Positions 7,897-16,403 of a DNA stretch of 64,000 nucleotides are shown piece by piece. The notes beneath the pieces are model-generated. The model saw nothing but the letters and a program-made list of their open reading frames with translations. It was not told the DNA's origin and ran no database searches. Made by a program: the position numbers and the translations under genes. Origin of the DNA: JAMXLO01 sp036265005. Lineage in GTDB: Bacteria; Pseudomonadota; Alphaproteobacteria; Acetobacterales; Acetobacteraceae. Each line of letters opens with the position of its first letter. Within the stretch, counting starts at the first letter, position 1. Location of the stretch: contig DATAPW010000320.1 in NCBI GenBank assembly GCA_036265005.1, positions 4,266 to 68,265 on the forward strand, read 5' to 3'.

Positions 7897-9098
7897 GCCG
7901 CCATCGAGACACCCACGGATAGCCCCAGGTCACGCACCGCATTCGCCAGCGGATCGGCTCCGAGCCTCGCCGTGATCGAATTCCTGGCACGCGCACCGAG
8001 CGCGGCGCGCTCTGCGGCATCATCGGCCAAGCGGCGCAACTGCGCTACAGCTTCCTGCATGTCCGGGTCCGCCCAGACCGCACCATTCACGTCATAGACA
8101 TGGCGCGCATCACGTGCCGGTACCAGGCGATAGCCCACCAGCGCGGCGCTGGCTTCGTCCATGAAGTCCATGTTGCCCGACCATCCGGTGGCGATCACCG
8201 GCTTGCCAAGCTGCATGGCCTCGGCCGGCACCAGGCCAAGTCCCTCGGCGCGGTGCAGCGAGATGACGATGTCGCTGCCGGCGATCAACGCGGCGTGGTC
8301 GGCAGCGGACAGCAGGCTGGTGTCGATGCGGATGTTGGGTGCGGCGGCGGCCGCAGCGCGAAGCACGGCGAAGTCGCGGGGAAAATGCGCGGGGTTGCCC
8401 ACCTTGAGCAGCAGCAGGCGATCCTTCCGGTCGCCGAACGCCGCGCGGAATGCGGCAATCGCCGCCATCGGATTCTTGCGCTCGAACGAGGATGCCAGGT
8501 TGAACGACATGAGTACGACAACGGCGGTATCCTGCAGACCGAAGGCCGCACGGTCCAACGACGAGCGTAATGGCGGCAAGACCCCCAACGGAGGCGGCAC
8601 CACGCGCACGCGGCCCGGCGTAACGGTCTCGATGGCCGTTGCTGTGAAGCGCGACGGCACCCATATTTCGTGCACGAACCGAAGGGCCGGGTGCCATTCC
8701 ACCGGCATGACGGGCAGTTCCCAGGCCCAGTAGCCGACGACACGCCGGCCGGGCAACAGGGCACGCGGCAGGCGCAACAACGCGGCGGGCAACATCGGCG
8801 CGTTGACATGTATGACCAGCGGCACGCCCGGTGGTGGCAGTGAGATTTGTTTTGCTGCCAGATCGAGTGGCCAGCAATCGACGCCGCAGCCTTGCAGGCC
8901 ACGCAGCATCAGCCGCGCCGCTTCGCCTAGACCGGTGGCCTGGGCGAGGTCGCCGGCCACGGCAATCCCATGCCGTGCCGGTGGCGGCGCACGATCCGGC
9001 CGTGGCGCAATGGCTGCGGTCAGCGCCGTGAACAGCCGCCGGCGTGGACGCGCGGGGAGCAGGCGCCAGGCTCGATGCAGCGGTCGCAGGATGGCCAT
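7893..9098 (-). CDS. GT4-type glycosyltransferase
   Basis: A 401-residue GT-B glycosyltransferase. The N-terminal half has GDLAQATGLGEAARLM, the acceptor-side glycine loop found in mannosyl-type enzymes, and the VVGYWAWELPVMP strand typical of a subgroup often followed by sulfotransferase or capsule genes. The C-terminal half has LMSFNLASSFERKNP, a HRAEGLGLVPAEAMQLGKPV stretch giving the E-x7-E pair, and SGNMDFMD. It is the first gene of a three-gene overlapping set (this, GT4, hydroxyacid dehydrogenase). The 54 bases before it separate it from the ABC importer operon, which runs the same way. Confidence 0.8.
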   Translation of the reverse strand: MAILRPLHRAWRLLPARPRRRLFTALTAAIAPRPDRAPPPARHGIAVAGDLAQATGLGEAARLMLRGLQGCGVDCWPLDLAAKQISLPPPGVPLVIHVNAPMLPAALLRLPRALLPGRRVVGYWAWELPVMPVEWHPALRFVHEIWVPSRFTATAIETVTPGRVRVVPPPLGVLPPLRSSLDRAAFGLQDTAVVVLMSFNLASSFERKNPMAAIAAFRAAFGDRKDRLLLLKVGNPAHFPRDFAVLRAAAAAAPNIRIDTSLLSAADHAALIAGSDIVISLHRAEGLGLVPAEAMQLGKPVIATGWSGNMDFMDEASAALVGYRLVPARDARHVYDVNGAVWADPDMQEAVAQLRRLADDAAERAALGARARNSITARLGADPLANAVRDLGLSVGVSMAA

Positions 9099-9152
9099 GC
9101 GCCGAGGGTGACGCGCATTGATTAACCGATATTAAACTTTGCGCCGCGACGT

Positions 9153-10166
9153 TCAGTGAGCGTCGTTCAGATGGCAGGCGCTCCGGTGCCCCGACGCGAT
9201 CTCGCGCAGCCGCGGGGCTTCTTCGGTGCAGCGCGGCATGGCGTGTGGGCAGCGTGGATGGAAGTGACAGCCGGATGGCGGCGCGAGCGGGCTGGGGATT
9301 TCGCCGGTCAGCGCCGTGAAGCGCCGCTTGCGCGCCTCGATGCGCGGCACTTCGGCGAGCAGCGCCTGGGTGTAGGGATGGTTGGGTCGGGCGAACACCT
9401 CGTCGGCCGGAGCGCTTTCGACGATGCGGCCGAGATACATGATCAGCACGCGGTCGGAGAGGTGTTCCACCACACCGAGGTCATGGCTGATGAACAGGTA
9501 GGTGAGGTCGAGTTCGCGGCGCAGATCCATGAACAGGTTGAGGATCTGCGCCTGGATCGACACGTCCAGCGCCGCCACAGCCTCGTCGCACACCAGGAAC
9601 TCCGGCTGCACGGCGAGCGCGCGGGCGATGCCGATGCGCTGGCGCTGGCCGCCGGAGAACTGGTGCGGATAGCGCCGCTTGAATGCCGGATCGAGGCCGG
9701 CGCGACGCAGTTGCGCATCGAGATAGGCGTCGAACCCGTCGCGCTTCACCAGGCCATGCACCAGCGGCGCCTCGCCGACGATATCGGCCACGCGCAGCCG
9801 CGGATTGAGCGAGGCATACGGGTCCTGGAAGATCATCTGGACCTTCAGCTTCGCATCGCGCGCACGGTCTAGTGGCAGCGTGGTGATATCCGTGCCCTTG
9901 AACATCACCTGCCCGTCGGACGGCGGCATGATGCCGGCGACCATGCGGCCGAGCGTCGATTTGCCGCAGCCGGATTCACCGACCAGGCCGACCACCTCGC
10001 CGCGTGCCACCGCGAGGTCCACATGATCGACGGCCTGCACCACTTCGTTTCTCGGCGCCGAACCGAACCGACGCGACAGCGAACGCGCGAGGCGGGCGGC
10101 TGCATCGTAGGTCGGGCCGAAGCGCTTCGACACGCCGCGCAGTTCGATGATCGGCGCTGTGGTCAT
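9153..10166 (-). CDS. Oligopeptide/dipeptide ABC importer ATPase (DppF/OppF type)
   Basis: A 337-residue ATPase that powers import through the two permeases upstream. Walker A GESGCGKST starts at about residue 63, the signature is FSGGQRQR, Walker B is FLVCDEAVAALD, and the switch histidine is in FISHDLG. The C-terminal oligo/dipeptide extension is present, with TGEIPSPLAPPSGCHFHPRCP and its cysteine cluster. It is the last gene of the operon, 13 bases after the DppD-type ATPase. Substrates may be peptides, nickel, glutathione or other family-5 ligands; the ATPase does not tell which. Confidence 0.9.
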   Translation of the reverse strand: MTTAPIIELRGVSKRFGPTYDAAARLARSLSRRFGSAPRNEVVQAVDHVDLAVARGEVVGLVGESGCGKSTLGRMVAGIMPPSDGQVMFKGTDITTLPLDRARDAKLKVQMIFQDPYASLNPRLRVADIVGEAPLVHGLVKRDGFDAYLDAQLRRAGLDPAFKRRYPHQFSGGQRQRIGIARALAVQPEFLVCDEAVAALDVSIQAQILNLFMDLRRELDLTYLFISHDLGVVEHLSDRVLIMYLGRIVESAPADEVFARPNHPYTQALLAEVPRIEARKRRFTALTGEIPSPLAPPSGCHFHPRCPHAMPRCTEEAPRLREIASGHRSACHLNDAH

Positions 10167-10179
10167 GCCGGCATTCCCA

Positions 10180-11157
10180 TCATGCCGGCACGCCGATCAG
10201 CGGATGGAAGCAGCGCGCGGTCTGGCCGGGCACCGGTTGCGATGGGTCCGGCTCCTGCTCGCACACCGTATCTGCCCGCGCGCAGCGGGTGCGGAACGCG
10301 CAGCCGGGTGGCAGCGACAGCAGGCTTGGCGTCATACCGGGAATCTGCCGCAGCTTCTCGCCGCGCTTGTTGCGGCTGGGCACGCTGCCGATCAGGCCGT
10401 GGGTATAGGGATGCACCGGGCGGTCCAGCACCGCTTCCGCCGGACCGGTCTCGACGATGCGGCCCGCGTACATCACCGCGATGTCGTCGGCGAGGCCGGC
10501 GATTACCGACAGGTCGTGGGTGATCCAGATCAGCGCGGTGCCATAGGTGGTGGCAAGCTTCTGCACCTCGGCGAGGATTTGCGCCTGGATCGTGACGTCC
10601 AGCGCCGTGGTGGGTTCGTCGGCAATCAGCAGGTCCGGATGGTGCAGCAGCGCGATGGCGATTGCCACGCGCTGGCGCATGCCGCCGGAGAACTGGTGCG
10701 GATAGGACGCCAGCCGTTCGTCCGGACTGGGAATCCCGACCATGCCGAGAGCGTCGCGCGACCGGCTGCGCGCCTCGGCGTGCGAGACCTTCGTGTGGGC
10801 CTGCACCGCCTCGATCATCTGCGTGTCGATGCGCAGCACCGGGTTCAGCGTCATCATCGGGTCCTGGAAGATCATCGCGATGCGGTTGCCGCGCAGCGCA
10901 CGCATCTCGCGTTCCGACAGTTTCGCGAGGTCCTGGCCCTGATACAGGATCGAGCCGCCGGCGATGCGGCCGGGCGGATCGACCAGGCCGATGATGGAGA
11001 ACCCGGTGACAGTCTTCCCGGAGCCGGACTCACCGACCAGCCCCAGCACCTGGCCGCGCGCGATGGCGAACGACACATCGTCCACCGCCTTCACCACGCC
11101 GGCGCGGGTGAAGAAATGCGTGCGCAGGTTGCGCACCTCGAGGGTTGCGGTGGTCAC
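10180..11157 (-). CDS. Oligopeptide/dipeptide ABC importer ATPase (DppD/OppD type)
   Basis: A 325-residue ATPase with Walker A GESGSGKT at about residues 43-50, signature FSGGMRQR, Walker B LLIADEPTTALD, and ITHDLSV. The C-terminal region (PGMTPSLLSLPPGCAFRTRC and the cysteines that follow) is the family extension that includes an Fe-S or structural cysteine set. It pairs with the DppF-type ATPase downstream as a heterodimer. It overlaps the permease gene upstream by four bases (ATGA), so translation is coupled. Confidence 0.9.
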   Translation of the reverse strand: MTTATLEVRNLRTHFFTRAGVVKAVDDVSFAIARGQVLGLVGESGSGKTVTGFSIIGLVDPPGRIAGGSILYQGQDLAKLSEREMRALRGNRIAMIFQDPMMTLNPVLRIDTQMIEAVQAHTKVSHAEARSRSRDALGMVGIPSPDERLASYPHQFSGGMRQRVAIAIALLHHPDLLIADEPTTALDVTIQAQILAEVQKLATTYGTALIWITHDLSVIAGLADDIAVMYAGRIVETGPAEAVLDRPVHPYTHGLIGSVPSRNKRGEKLRQIPGMTPSLLSLPPGCAFRTRCARADTVCEQEPDPSQPVPGQTARCFHPLIGVPA

Positions 11158-12056
11158 CGCTTCAGTCGCGGGTTGAGCACGTCGCGCAACTGGTCGCCGA
11201 CCAGGTTGATGGCAACGATGGTGACCAGCAGCGCGATCCCCGGATAGAAGCTGATCCAGTACTTGCCCGACAGCATGTACTGGTAGCCGTTGGCGATCAG
11301 CAGGCCGAGAGACGGTTCGGTGATCGGCACGCCGAGGCCGAGGAACGATAAGGTCGCTTCAAGGGCGATGGCGCGGGCGACCTGCTGCGTGCCGACGACG
11401 ATCAGCGGCGGCAGGCAGTTCGGCAGCAGGTGGCGGAAGATGATGCGGTGCCGTGGCAGCGCCAGGCATTCGGCTGCCTCGATGTATTCGCGCTGCCGCT
11501 CCACCATCGCGGAGGCGCGCACGGTGCGTGTGTAGTAAGCCCATTCGACGATGACCAGCGCCAGCACGACGTTCATCACGCCCTTGCCGAGCATGGCGAG
11601 GATCATCAGGGCGACCAGGATGGAGGGGAAGGAAAGCTGGAGGTCCACGAAACGCATGATGGCGGCATCGGTGCGGCCGCCCGCATAGGCGGCAAAAAGG
11701 CCGAGTGCGGTGCCGAAGACGCAGGCAATGAGCGCCGATCCGACGCCGACGCCGAGTGAGATGCGCAGGCCGTAGAGCATGCCGGAGAACATGTCGCGGC
11801 CCTGGTCGTCCGTACCGAGGATGTAGGTGTAGCCTGCGCCCGATGCCGAGCCAGGCGGCAGGCGTCCGTCCATGATGTCGAGCTGCGACAGGTCGTATGG
11901 GTTCTGCGGCGTGATGACGGACGCGAAGATCGCCAGCAACGCGATGAGGACGAACACCATGAGGCCCAGTAGGGCGACGCGCGACGCGGCGAATTCCGCG
12001 ACGAAGCGGCGAAACGGGGTTTCCTCGCGGATGGCGGGAAGCGTGGTGATGCTCAT
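11154..12056 (-). CDS. Oligopeptide/dipeptide ABC importer permease (DppC/OppC type)
   Basis: A 300-residue inner-membrane permease. ATG at 12056 (MSITTLPAIREE) is preferred; the frame runs 24 codons further up through a repeat element and reads as non-coding there. It has the OppC N-terminal cap and first helix (VALLGLMVFVLIALLAIFASVI), a periplasmic insert (LGTDDQGRDMFSGMLYGLRIS), and the EAA loop EAAECLALPRHRIIFRHLLPN. It has about six membrane helices. A 121-base gap holding a long perfect hairpin separates it from the other permease gene. Confidence 0.9.
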   Translation of the reverse strand: MSITTLPAIREETPFRRFVAEFAASRVALLGLMVFVLIALLAIFASVITPQNPYDLSQLDIMDGRLPPGSASGAGYTYILGTDDQGRDMFSGMLYGLRISLGVGVGSALIACVFGTALGLFAAYAGGRTDAAIMRFVDLQLSFPSILVALMILAMLGKGVMNVVLALVIVEWAYYTRTVRASAMVERQREYIEAAECLALPRHRIIFRHLLPNCLPPLIVVGTQQVARAIALEATLSFLGLGVPITEPSLGLLIANGYQYMLSGKYWISFYPGIALLVTIVAINLVGDQLRDVLNPRLKR

Positions 12057-12078
12057 GGCGGTGGCATCCTGCCGCAAC

Positions 12079-12158
12079 GGATGGCCGGGACAGGCCCGGC
12101 CATGACGTTCGGTGCACCGCCCCGCCAATCGTCATGGCCGGGCCTGTCCCGGCCATCC
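12079..12158. repeat. Family A palindromic repeat (28-bp perfect hairpin)
   Basis: Bases 12079-12106 and 12131-12158 are exact reverse complements over 28 bp (arms contain GTCATGGCCGGG), separated by 24 bases. It lies between the two permease genes of one operon, so it will be transcribed and can fold into a very stable stem that might protect or attenuate the mRNA. A related copy is at 40075-40163. This is a REP-like dispersed element, a type common in alphaproteobacteria. Confidence 0.9.
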
Positions 12159-12177
12159 GGAGTGGTTCGGGGCCCCC

Positions 12178-13152
12178 TCACCGCTTGGCCTCCAGGCGCA
12201 CCCGCGGATCGAGCAAGGTGTACAAGAGATCGACCACCAGATTGATGGTCACGAACAGCAGCACGATCATCATCAGGTAGGCGACGATCACCGGCCTATC
12301 GAGCACGTTGATCGAATCGATGATCAGCTTCCCCATGCCAGGCCAGGCGAACACGCTCTCGGTCACCACCGCAAATGCAATGGTGGAACCCAGCTCCAGC
12401 CCGACCACCGTCACCACCGGGATCATGATGTTCTTCAGCACATGCACGAAGATCACCCGCGCCGGCGTCAGCCCCTTGGCGCGGGCGAATTTGACGAAGT
12501 CCATCGGCAGCGTCTCGCGCACGCCGGCGCGAGTCAGGCGCAGCACCAAGGAGATATTGAACAGCGACAGGTTCAGTGCCGGCAGCACCAGATGGCGCAA
12601 TCCATCCAGGGTCAGGAACGACCACTGCACGCCGAGGAACTCCGCCGTCGCGCCGCGGCCGGTACTCGGCAGCCAGCCGAGTTGCACCGCGAACACCATG
12701 ATCAGCATCAGCCCGACCCAGAATGTCGGCAGCGAGAAGCCCAGGATGCTGCCGGCCAGGATGGTCCGCGCCACCGCGCCTTCCGGATACAGCCCGGCAT
12801 ACAACCCCAGCGGGATGCCAAGTACGATCGACATCAGCACGGCCGTCACCGCCAGTTCCATGGTCGCCGGCATGCGTTGCGCGATGAGCCGCAGCGCCGG
12901 TTCGTTGAACACGAAGCTGCGGCCGAGATTGCCGTGCAGCGCGTCGTTGACGAACAGCAGGTATTGCTTCCACAGCGGCTGGTCGAGGCCCAGCGCGGCG
13001 ATGATCCGCGCGCGCTCCGCCTGGTCGGCCTCGGGCGAGATCAGGATATCGACCGGGTTGCCGATCACATGCACGCCGATGAACACGATCACCGACATGA
13101 CGAGTACAACGAACAGCGCCTGGATCAGCCGCCGGATCAGCCAGGTTGTCAT
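12178..13152 (-). CDS. Oligopeptide/dipeptide ABC importer permease (DppB/OppB type)
   Basis: A 324-residue membrane permease and first gene of the importer operon. The N-terminus MTTWLIRRLIQALFVVLVMSVIVFI is the typical OppB first helix. Next come the periplasmic loop with LGLDQPLWKQYLLF and GNLGRSF, and the EAA loop FVKFARAKGLTPARVIFVHVLKN that contacts the ATPases. It ends in LLYTLLDPRVRL, as DppB does. No solute-binding protein gene precedes it: upstream is a decayed gene and then argE on the other strand. Confidence 0.9.
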   Translation of the reverse strand: MTTWLIRRLIQALFVVLVMSVIVFIGVHVIGNPVDILISPEADQAERARIIAALGLDQPLWKQYLLFVNDALHGNLGRSFVFNEPALRLIAQRMPATMELAVTAVLMSIVLGIPLGLYAGLYPEGAVARTILAGSILGFSLPTFWVGLMLIMVFAVQLGWLPSTGRGATAEFLGVQWSFLTLDGLRHLVLPALNLSLFNISLVLRLTRAGVRETLPMDFVKFARAKGLTPARVIFVHVLKNIMIPVVTVVGLELGSTIAFAVVTESVFAWPGMGKLIIDSINVLDRPVIVAYLMMIVLLFVTINLVVDLLYTLLDPRVRLEAKR

Positions 13153-13218
13153 TCAGTCTCCCGAGCCCCTGGTCCAGCTTATAGCTGGCGCTCCCACAGC
13201 GAACCAGTGGCCGACATT

Positions 13219-14045
13219 CCTCAGGCAGCCCGCCGGCGCTCCTGGGCGCCGTCGAGCAGGTAGCTTGTGGTGCATTCGACATCGAGCCGGAGCTCGATCG
13301 GTCCAGTGAGCCCGCTGAACAGAACTGCGGGCAGCATTGCCTCGCCGGCGGTCCAGCGCCAGCCATTGGTCGGTTCGAAAGCGTGGAATCCGCCTGCCAG
13401 CATCGGATCCTCCGCATCGAGCCAGCGCTCGCGGCGACCACCATACGCTGCAGCGCCACGCCGAGTGTGCGTTCATCGCGGGCCACGCCGATAACCGCGG
13501 GAACGCTGGCACGCGAAACGATGTGCACATGGTCCCTTGGCACGTCCAGATGGAAAATAGATACCGCACCGTTCCGGACGCGCGGATTGACGCGCACGCC
13601 GTCGACCAGAAGATGCAGATCGGAATCGTCGGTCAGCGGCAACCCCCGGGCGCAGGCCGGCACGCCGCAGGCCGAGCAATCTCGTCGGACAAGGTGCCAA
13701 TGATCGTGCCGTAGTTCGTTACGGTTCCCTCGACGAGCGACGCCGTCGCGTTGCTGAAGTCGCTCCACGCGCCGTAGCCGTAGGCGATGACCCTGGCAGT
13801 CGATGCAACCGGGCCACTGGCATCGTTGACGACAGTACCGCCTGGCTCAACACGACGCCTCGGGCCATTCTGCGCTGTCACCGTGCCGAGATTGACGACG
13901 GTTCCCGCGCCCAAGTTGATTTAGGTTCCCGGATTGGGGATGATGACAGGCCCGGTAATCGCGATGCCCTGCACATTGCCGTACACGGTGGCATTCTGCT
14001 GGTTGGTGACCGCGGCTCCATTCCACGTGGGCGGGCAAGCTGGCG
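13219..14045 (-). pseudogene. Decayed adhesin-like/Hint-type protein gene
   Basis: Pieces of one protein follow each other on the minus strand in three frames. At about 14045-13924 it reads TWNGAAVTNQQNATVYGN and ITGPVIIPNPGT, then a TAA at 13923-13921. The same frame continues with INLGAGTVVNLGTVTAQNG and EGTVTNYGTIIGT, like the short beta-repeats of large autotransporter adhesins. A frameshift near 13640 leads to DSDLHLLVDGVRVNPRV, HVHIVSRASVPAVIGVARDE and TLGVALQRMVV. A second near 13435 leads to GGFHAFEPTNGWRWTAGEA and then TTSYLLDGA, ending at 13221. From recall, such C-terminal blocks follow Hint domains in Acetobacteraceae proteins. The Hint core itself is not seen. Confidence 0.65.
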
Positions 14046-14166
14046 GTGTGCGGCCCTGCGCTCCAGGGCGCTGACGCAATAGGAATCCGACTGCAATCGA
14101 ACAATGTGACCAATCGCAAAACTGCGCTGGTTCCCCGTCCCCACCGACCTGTATAAGCTGTCTCGA

Positions 14167-15345
14167 ATGAATGCCTCCGACACCATCGCGCCACGCCTCA
14201 ATACCGCGGAACTGCTGGCCCGGCTCGTGTCCTATGACACGACCAGCCGCAATTCCAATCTGGAATTGATCGGCTTCGTCCGCGACTATCTGGACGCCCA
14301 CGGAATTCCGTACCGTGTCAGTACGGATGCGACCGGGGAGAAGGCCAACATCCACGCCATCATCGGACCGCAGGAGGCGGGCGGCGTCGCGCTCTCCGGC
14401 CATGTCGATACCGTTCCGGTGGACGGCCAGGCCTGGAGTGCCGATCCCTTCACGCTGCGGCGCACGGATGGCCGGCTGTATGCGCGCGGCTCCGCGGACA
14501 TGAAGGGCTTCGTCTCCGCCTGCCTCGCGGCGGTGCCGGATTTCAAGGCGAAGCCGTTGGCGCGGCCGCTGCACCTGTTCATCAGCTATGACGAGGAAGT
14601 CGGCTGCCAGGGAGCGCAGCGGCTGATCGAGGACCTGGATGCGTCCGGCCTGAAGCCGTCGCTGTGCGTGGTCGGCGAGCCGTCGGGCATGCAGCCGATC
14701 CTGGCGCACAAAGGCAAGCTGAACCTCCGCGTGCGGGTGCGCGGCCTGCCCGGTCATTCCAGCGAGCCGGGCAAAGGGGTGAATGCCGTCCAGGCCGCCG
14801 GCGAGGCGATCGCCTATATCGCTGCCGAGGCGCGGCGGCTGGCGCAGGAAGGCCCGTTCCAGGACGGTTTCGATCCGCCGCACACGACGATCCATGTCGG
14901 CACCATCCAGGGCGGCACGATCCTCAACATCATTCCCGAACGCTGCGAATTCATCATGGAATGGCGCAACATCCCCGGCGATGACGCGACGCGCCATGTG
15001 CAGCGCCTGCGCGATTTCGTCGCGCGGAGCATCGAACCGGCGATGCATGCGGTGCACCGTGGCACCGGCTTCGACTTCGAGGTGCTCACCACCATGCCCG
15101 GCCTGTCGCTCGATGCCGACCATCAGCTGACCGCAATCGTCAAGCAGCTCACCGGCTCGAACAGCACGGGCAAGGTCAGCTACGGCACGGAAGGCGGCTA
15201 TTACCAGAACAGCGGCATCCCGACGATCATCTGCGGTCCCGGCCATATCGCGCAGGCGCACCAGCCCGACGAGTGGATCGCGCAGGACCAGCTCGACGCG
15301 TGCGACGTGTTCATCCGCCGCCTGGCGGATCGATTGCTGACCTGA
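14167..15345 (+). CDS. argE: Acetylornithine deacetylase (M20 family)
   Basis: A 392-residue M20 metallo-amidohydrolase, predicted to cleave N-acetylornithine to ornithine and acetate. Metal ligands and the catalytic base are in place: H79 in SGHVDTVP, D111 in SADMKG, E143/E144 in YDEEVG, E171 in VGEPSG, and a C-terminal histidine in GPGHIAQAHQPDEW. The dimerisation insert with GLPGHSSEPGKGVNAVQ is present. Length and the LVSYDTTSRNSN opening match ArgE. An aspartoacylase-like gene follows after 18 bases, so the two are probably co-transcribed. Alphaproteobacterial ArgE paralogues can act on other N-acyl amino acids, so the substrate is not certain. Confidence 0.85.
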   Translation: MNASDTIAPRLNTAELLARLVSYDTTSRNSNLELIGFVRDYLDAHGIPYRVSTDATGEKANIHAIIGPQEAGGVALSGHVDTVPVDGQAWSADPFTLRRTDGRLYARGSADMKGFVSACLAAVPDFKAKPLARPLHLFISYDEEVGCQGAQRLIEDLDASGLKPSLCVVGEPSGMQPILAHKGKLNLRVRVRGLPGHSSEPGKGVNAVQAAGEAIAYIAAEARRLAQEGPFQDGFDPPHTTIHVGTIQGGTILNIIPERCEFIMEWRNIPGDDATRHVQRLRDFVARSIEPAMHAVHRGTGFDFEVLTTMPGLSLDADHQLTAIVKQLTGSNSTGKVSYGTEGGYYQNSGIPTIICGPGHIAQAHQPDEWIAQDQLDACDVFIRRLADRLLT

Positions 15346-15363
15346 ACCGGGCGCTCACTGCGC

Positions 15364-16332
15364 ATGTCCCCGATCGCCCCGCCACCGCTGCCGTCATTCG
15401 AGGTCCACCTGTCTGCGCCTGACATCGGCAGATGGATCGCCGGGAACACCGGGATTGGCGGATTCACCACGCGCAGTTCAGGGCAGCCTGGGCCGCATGT
15501 TGCGCTGCTGGCGATTTCGCACGGCAATGAGATCGCCGGCGCCATCGTGCTCGATCGGCTGCTGGCGGCCGGCGTTGCGCCAGTACGCGGCGAGCTGACA
15601 TTCGGCTTCGTCAATCTCGCCGCGTATGAACGTTTCGATCCGCGCCAGCCCACCGCATCCCGCTTCGTCGATGAGGACATCAACCGCGTATGGGACCTGG
15701 CGACGCTGGACGGCGGGCGACATTCGGTCGAGCTCGACCGCGCGCGCGAGATTCGTCCGCTGATCGACAGCGTGGACGTGCTGCTGGACCTGCATTCGAT
15801 GCTGTGGCCGTCCGACCCGCTGATCCTGTGCGGCACGTCATCGAAGGGACGCGACCTGGCATCCGGCGTCGGCGTGCCTGAACTGGTCGTTGCCGATCAT
15901 GGTCATGCCACCGGGCGCCGCCTGATCGACTATGTGCGGTTTGCCGAAGCCACCACGCCATGCTCGGCCAGCCTGGTGGAAGCCGGACAGCATTGGGACA
16001 CGCGCACCGTTGACACCATGTTCGCCAGCGTGTCCGGCCTGCTGCGGCATCTTGGCGTGGTCGCGCACCATCCGGCACTGCCGCCGGCGCCGGCATGCGC
16101 GAACCAACGTTTCGCCGAGGTCACCATGGTCGTCACGGCGGCCAGCAGCAATTTCGCCTTTGTGCAGCCGTATCGCGGCTGCGACATCATCGCACGCCGC
16201 AATACGCTGATCGCACTGGATGGCGAAACTGAGATCCGCACACCGCACGACGACTGCCTGCTGATCATGCCGAGCTTGCGGCCAAGCCGTGGCCACACGG
16301 CAGTGCGCCTGGCGCGCTTCGTCACGGCATGA
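15364..16332 (+). CDS. Succinylglutamate desuccinylase/aspartoacylase family protein
   Basis: A 322-residue zinc carboxypeptidase-fold (M14-like) amidohydrolase of the AstE/AspA superfamily. The zinc ligands H53 and E56 are in ISHGNE and H144 is in LLDLHSM. The DINRVW block (105-110) is the conserved substrate arginine region. The C-terminal domain (about 230-320) has the beta-rich form seen in this family. It should hydrolyse an N-acyl amino acid. Its position 18 bases behind an ArgE-like deacylase suggests a shared N-acyl amino acid pathway. Confidence 0.8.
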   Translation: MSPIAPPPLPSFEVHLSAPDIGRWIAGNTGIGGFTTRSSGQPGPHVALLAISHGNEIAGAIVLDRLLAAGVAPVRGELTFGFVNLAAYERFDPRQPTASRFVDEDINRVWDLATLDGGRHSVELDRAREIRPLIDSVDVLLDLHSMLWPSDPLILCGTSSKGRDLASGVGVPELVVADHGHATGRRLIDYVRFAEATTPCSASLVEAGQHWDTRTVDTMFASVSGLLRHLGVVAHHPALPPAPACANQRFAEVTMVVTAASSNFAFVQPYRGCDIIARRNTLIALDGETEIRTPHDDCLLIMPSLRPSRGHTAVRLARFVTA

Positions 16333-16403
16333 ATCAAAGCACATCAGCGCCATTGCCGGCGTTGCTGACCGGCGTGTAGCAGCGGGGCGGAGGCGAGCGC
16401 CCG

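Noticed and set aside
12296..13768. A 490-codon open frame on the minus strand over the permease
   Set aside because: Only its first part (13650-13435) carries the Hint-type fragment; the rest is a shadow of the DppB-type permease.
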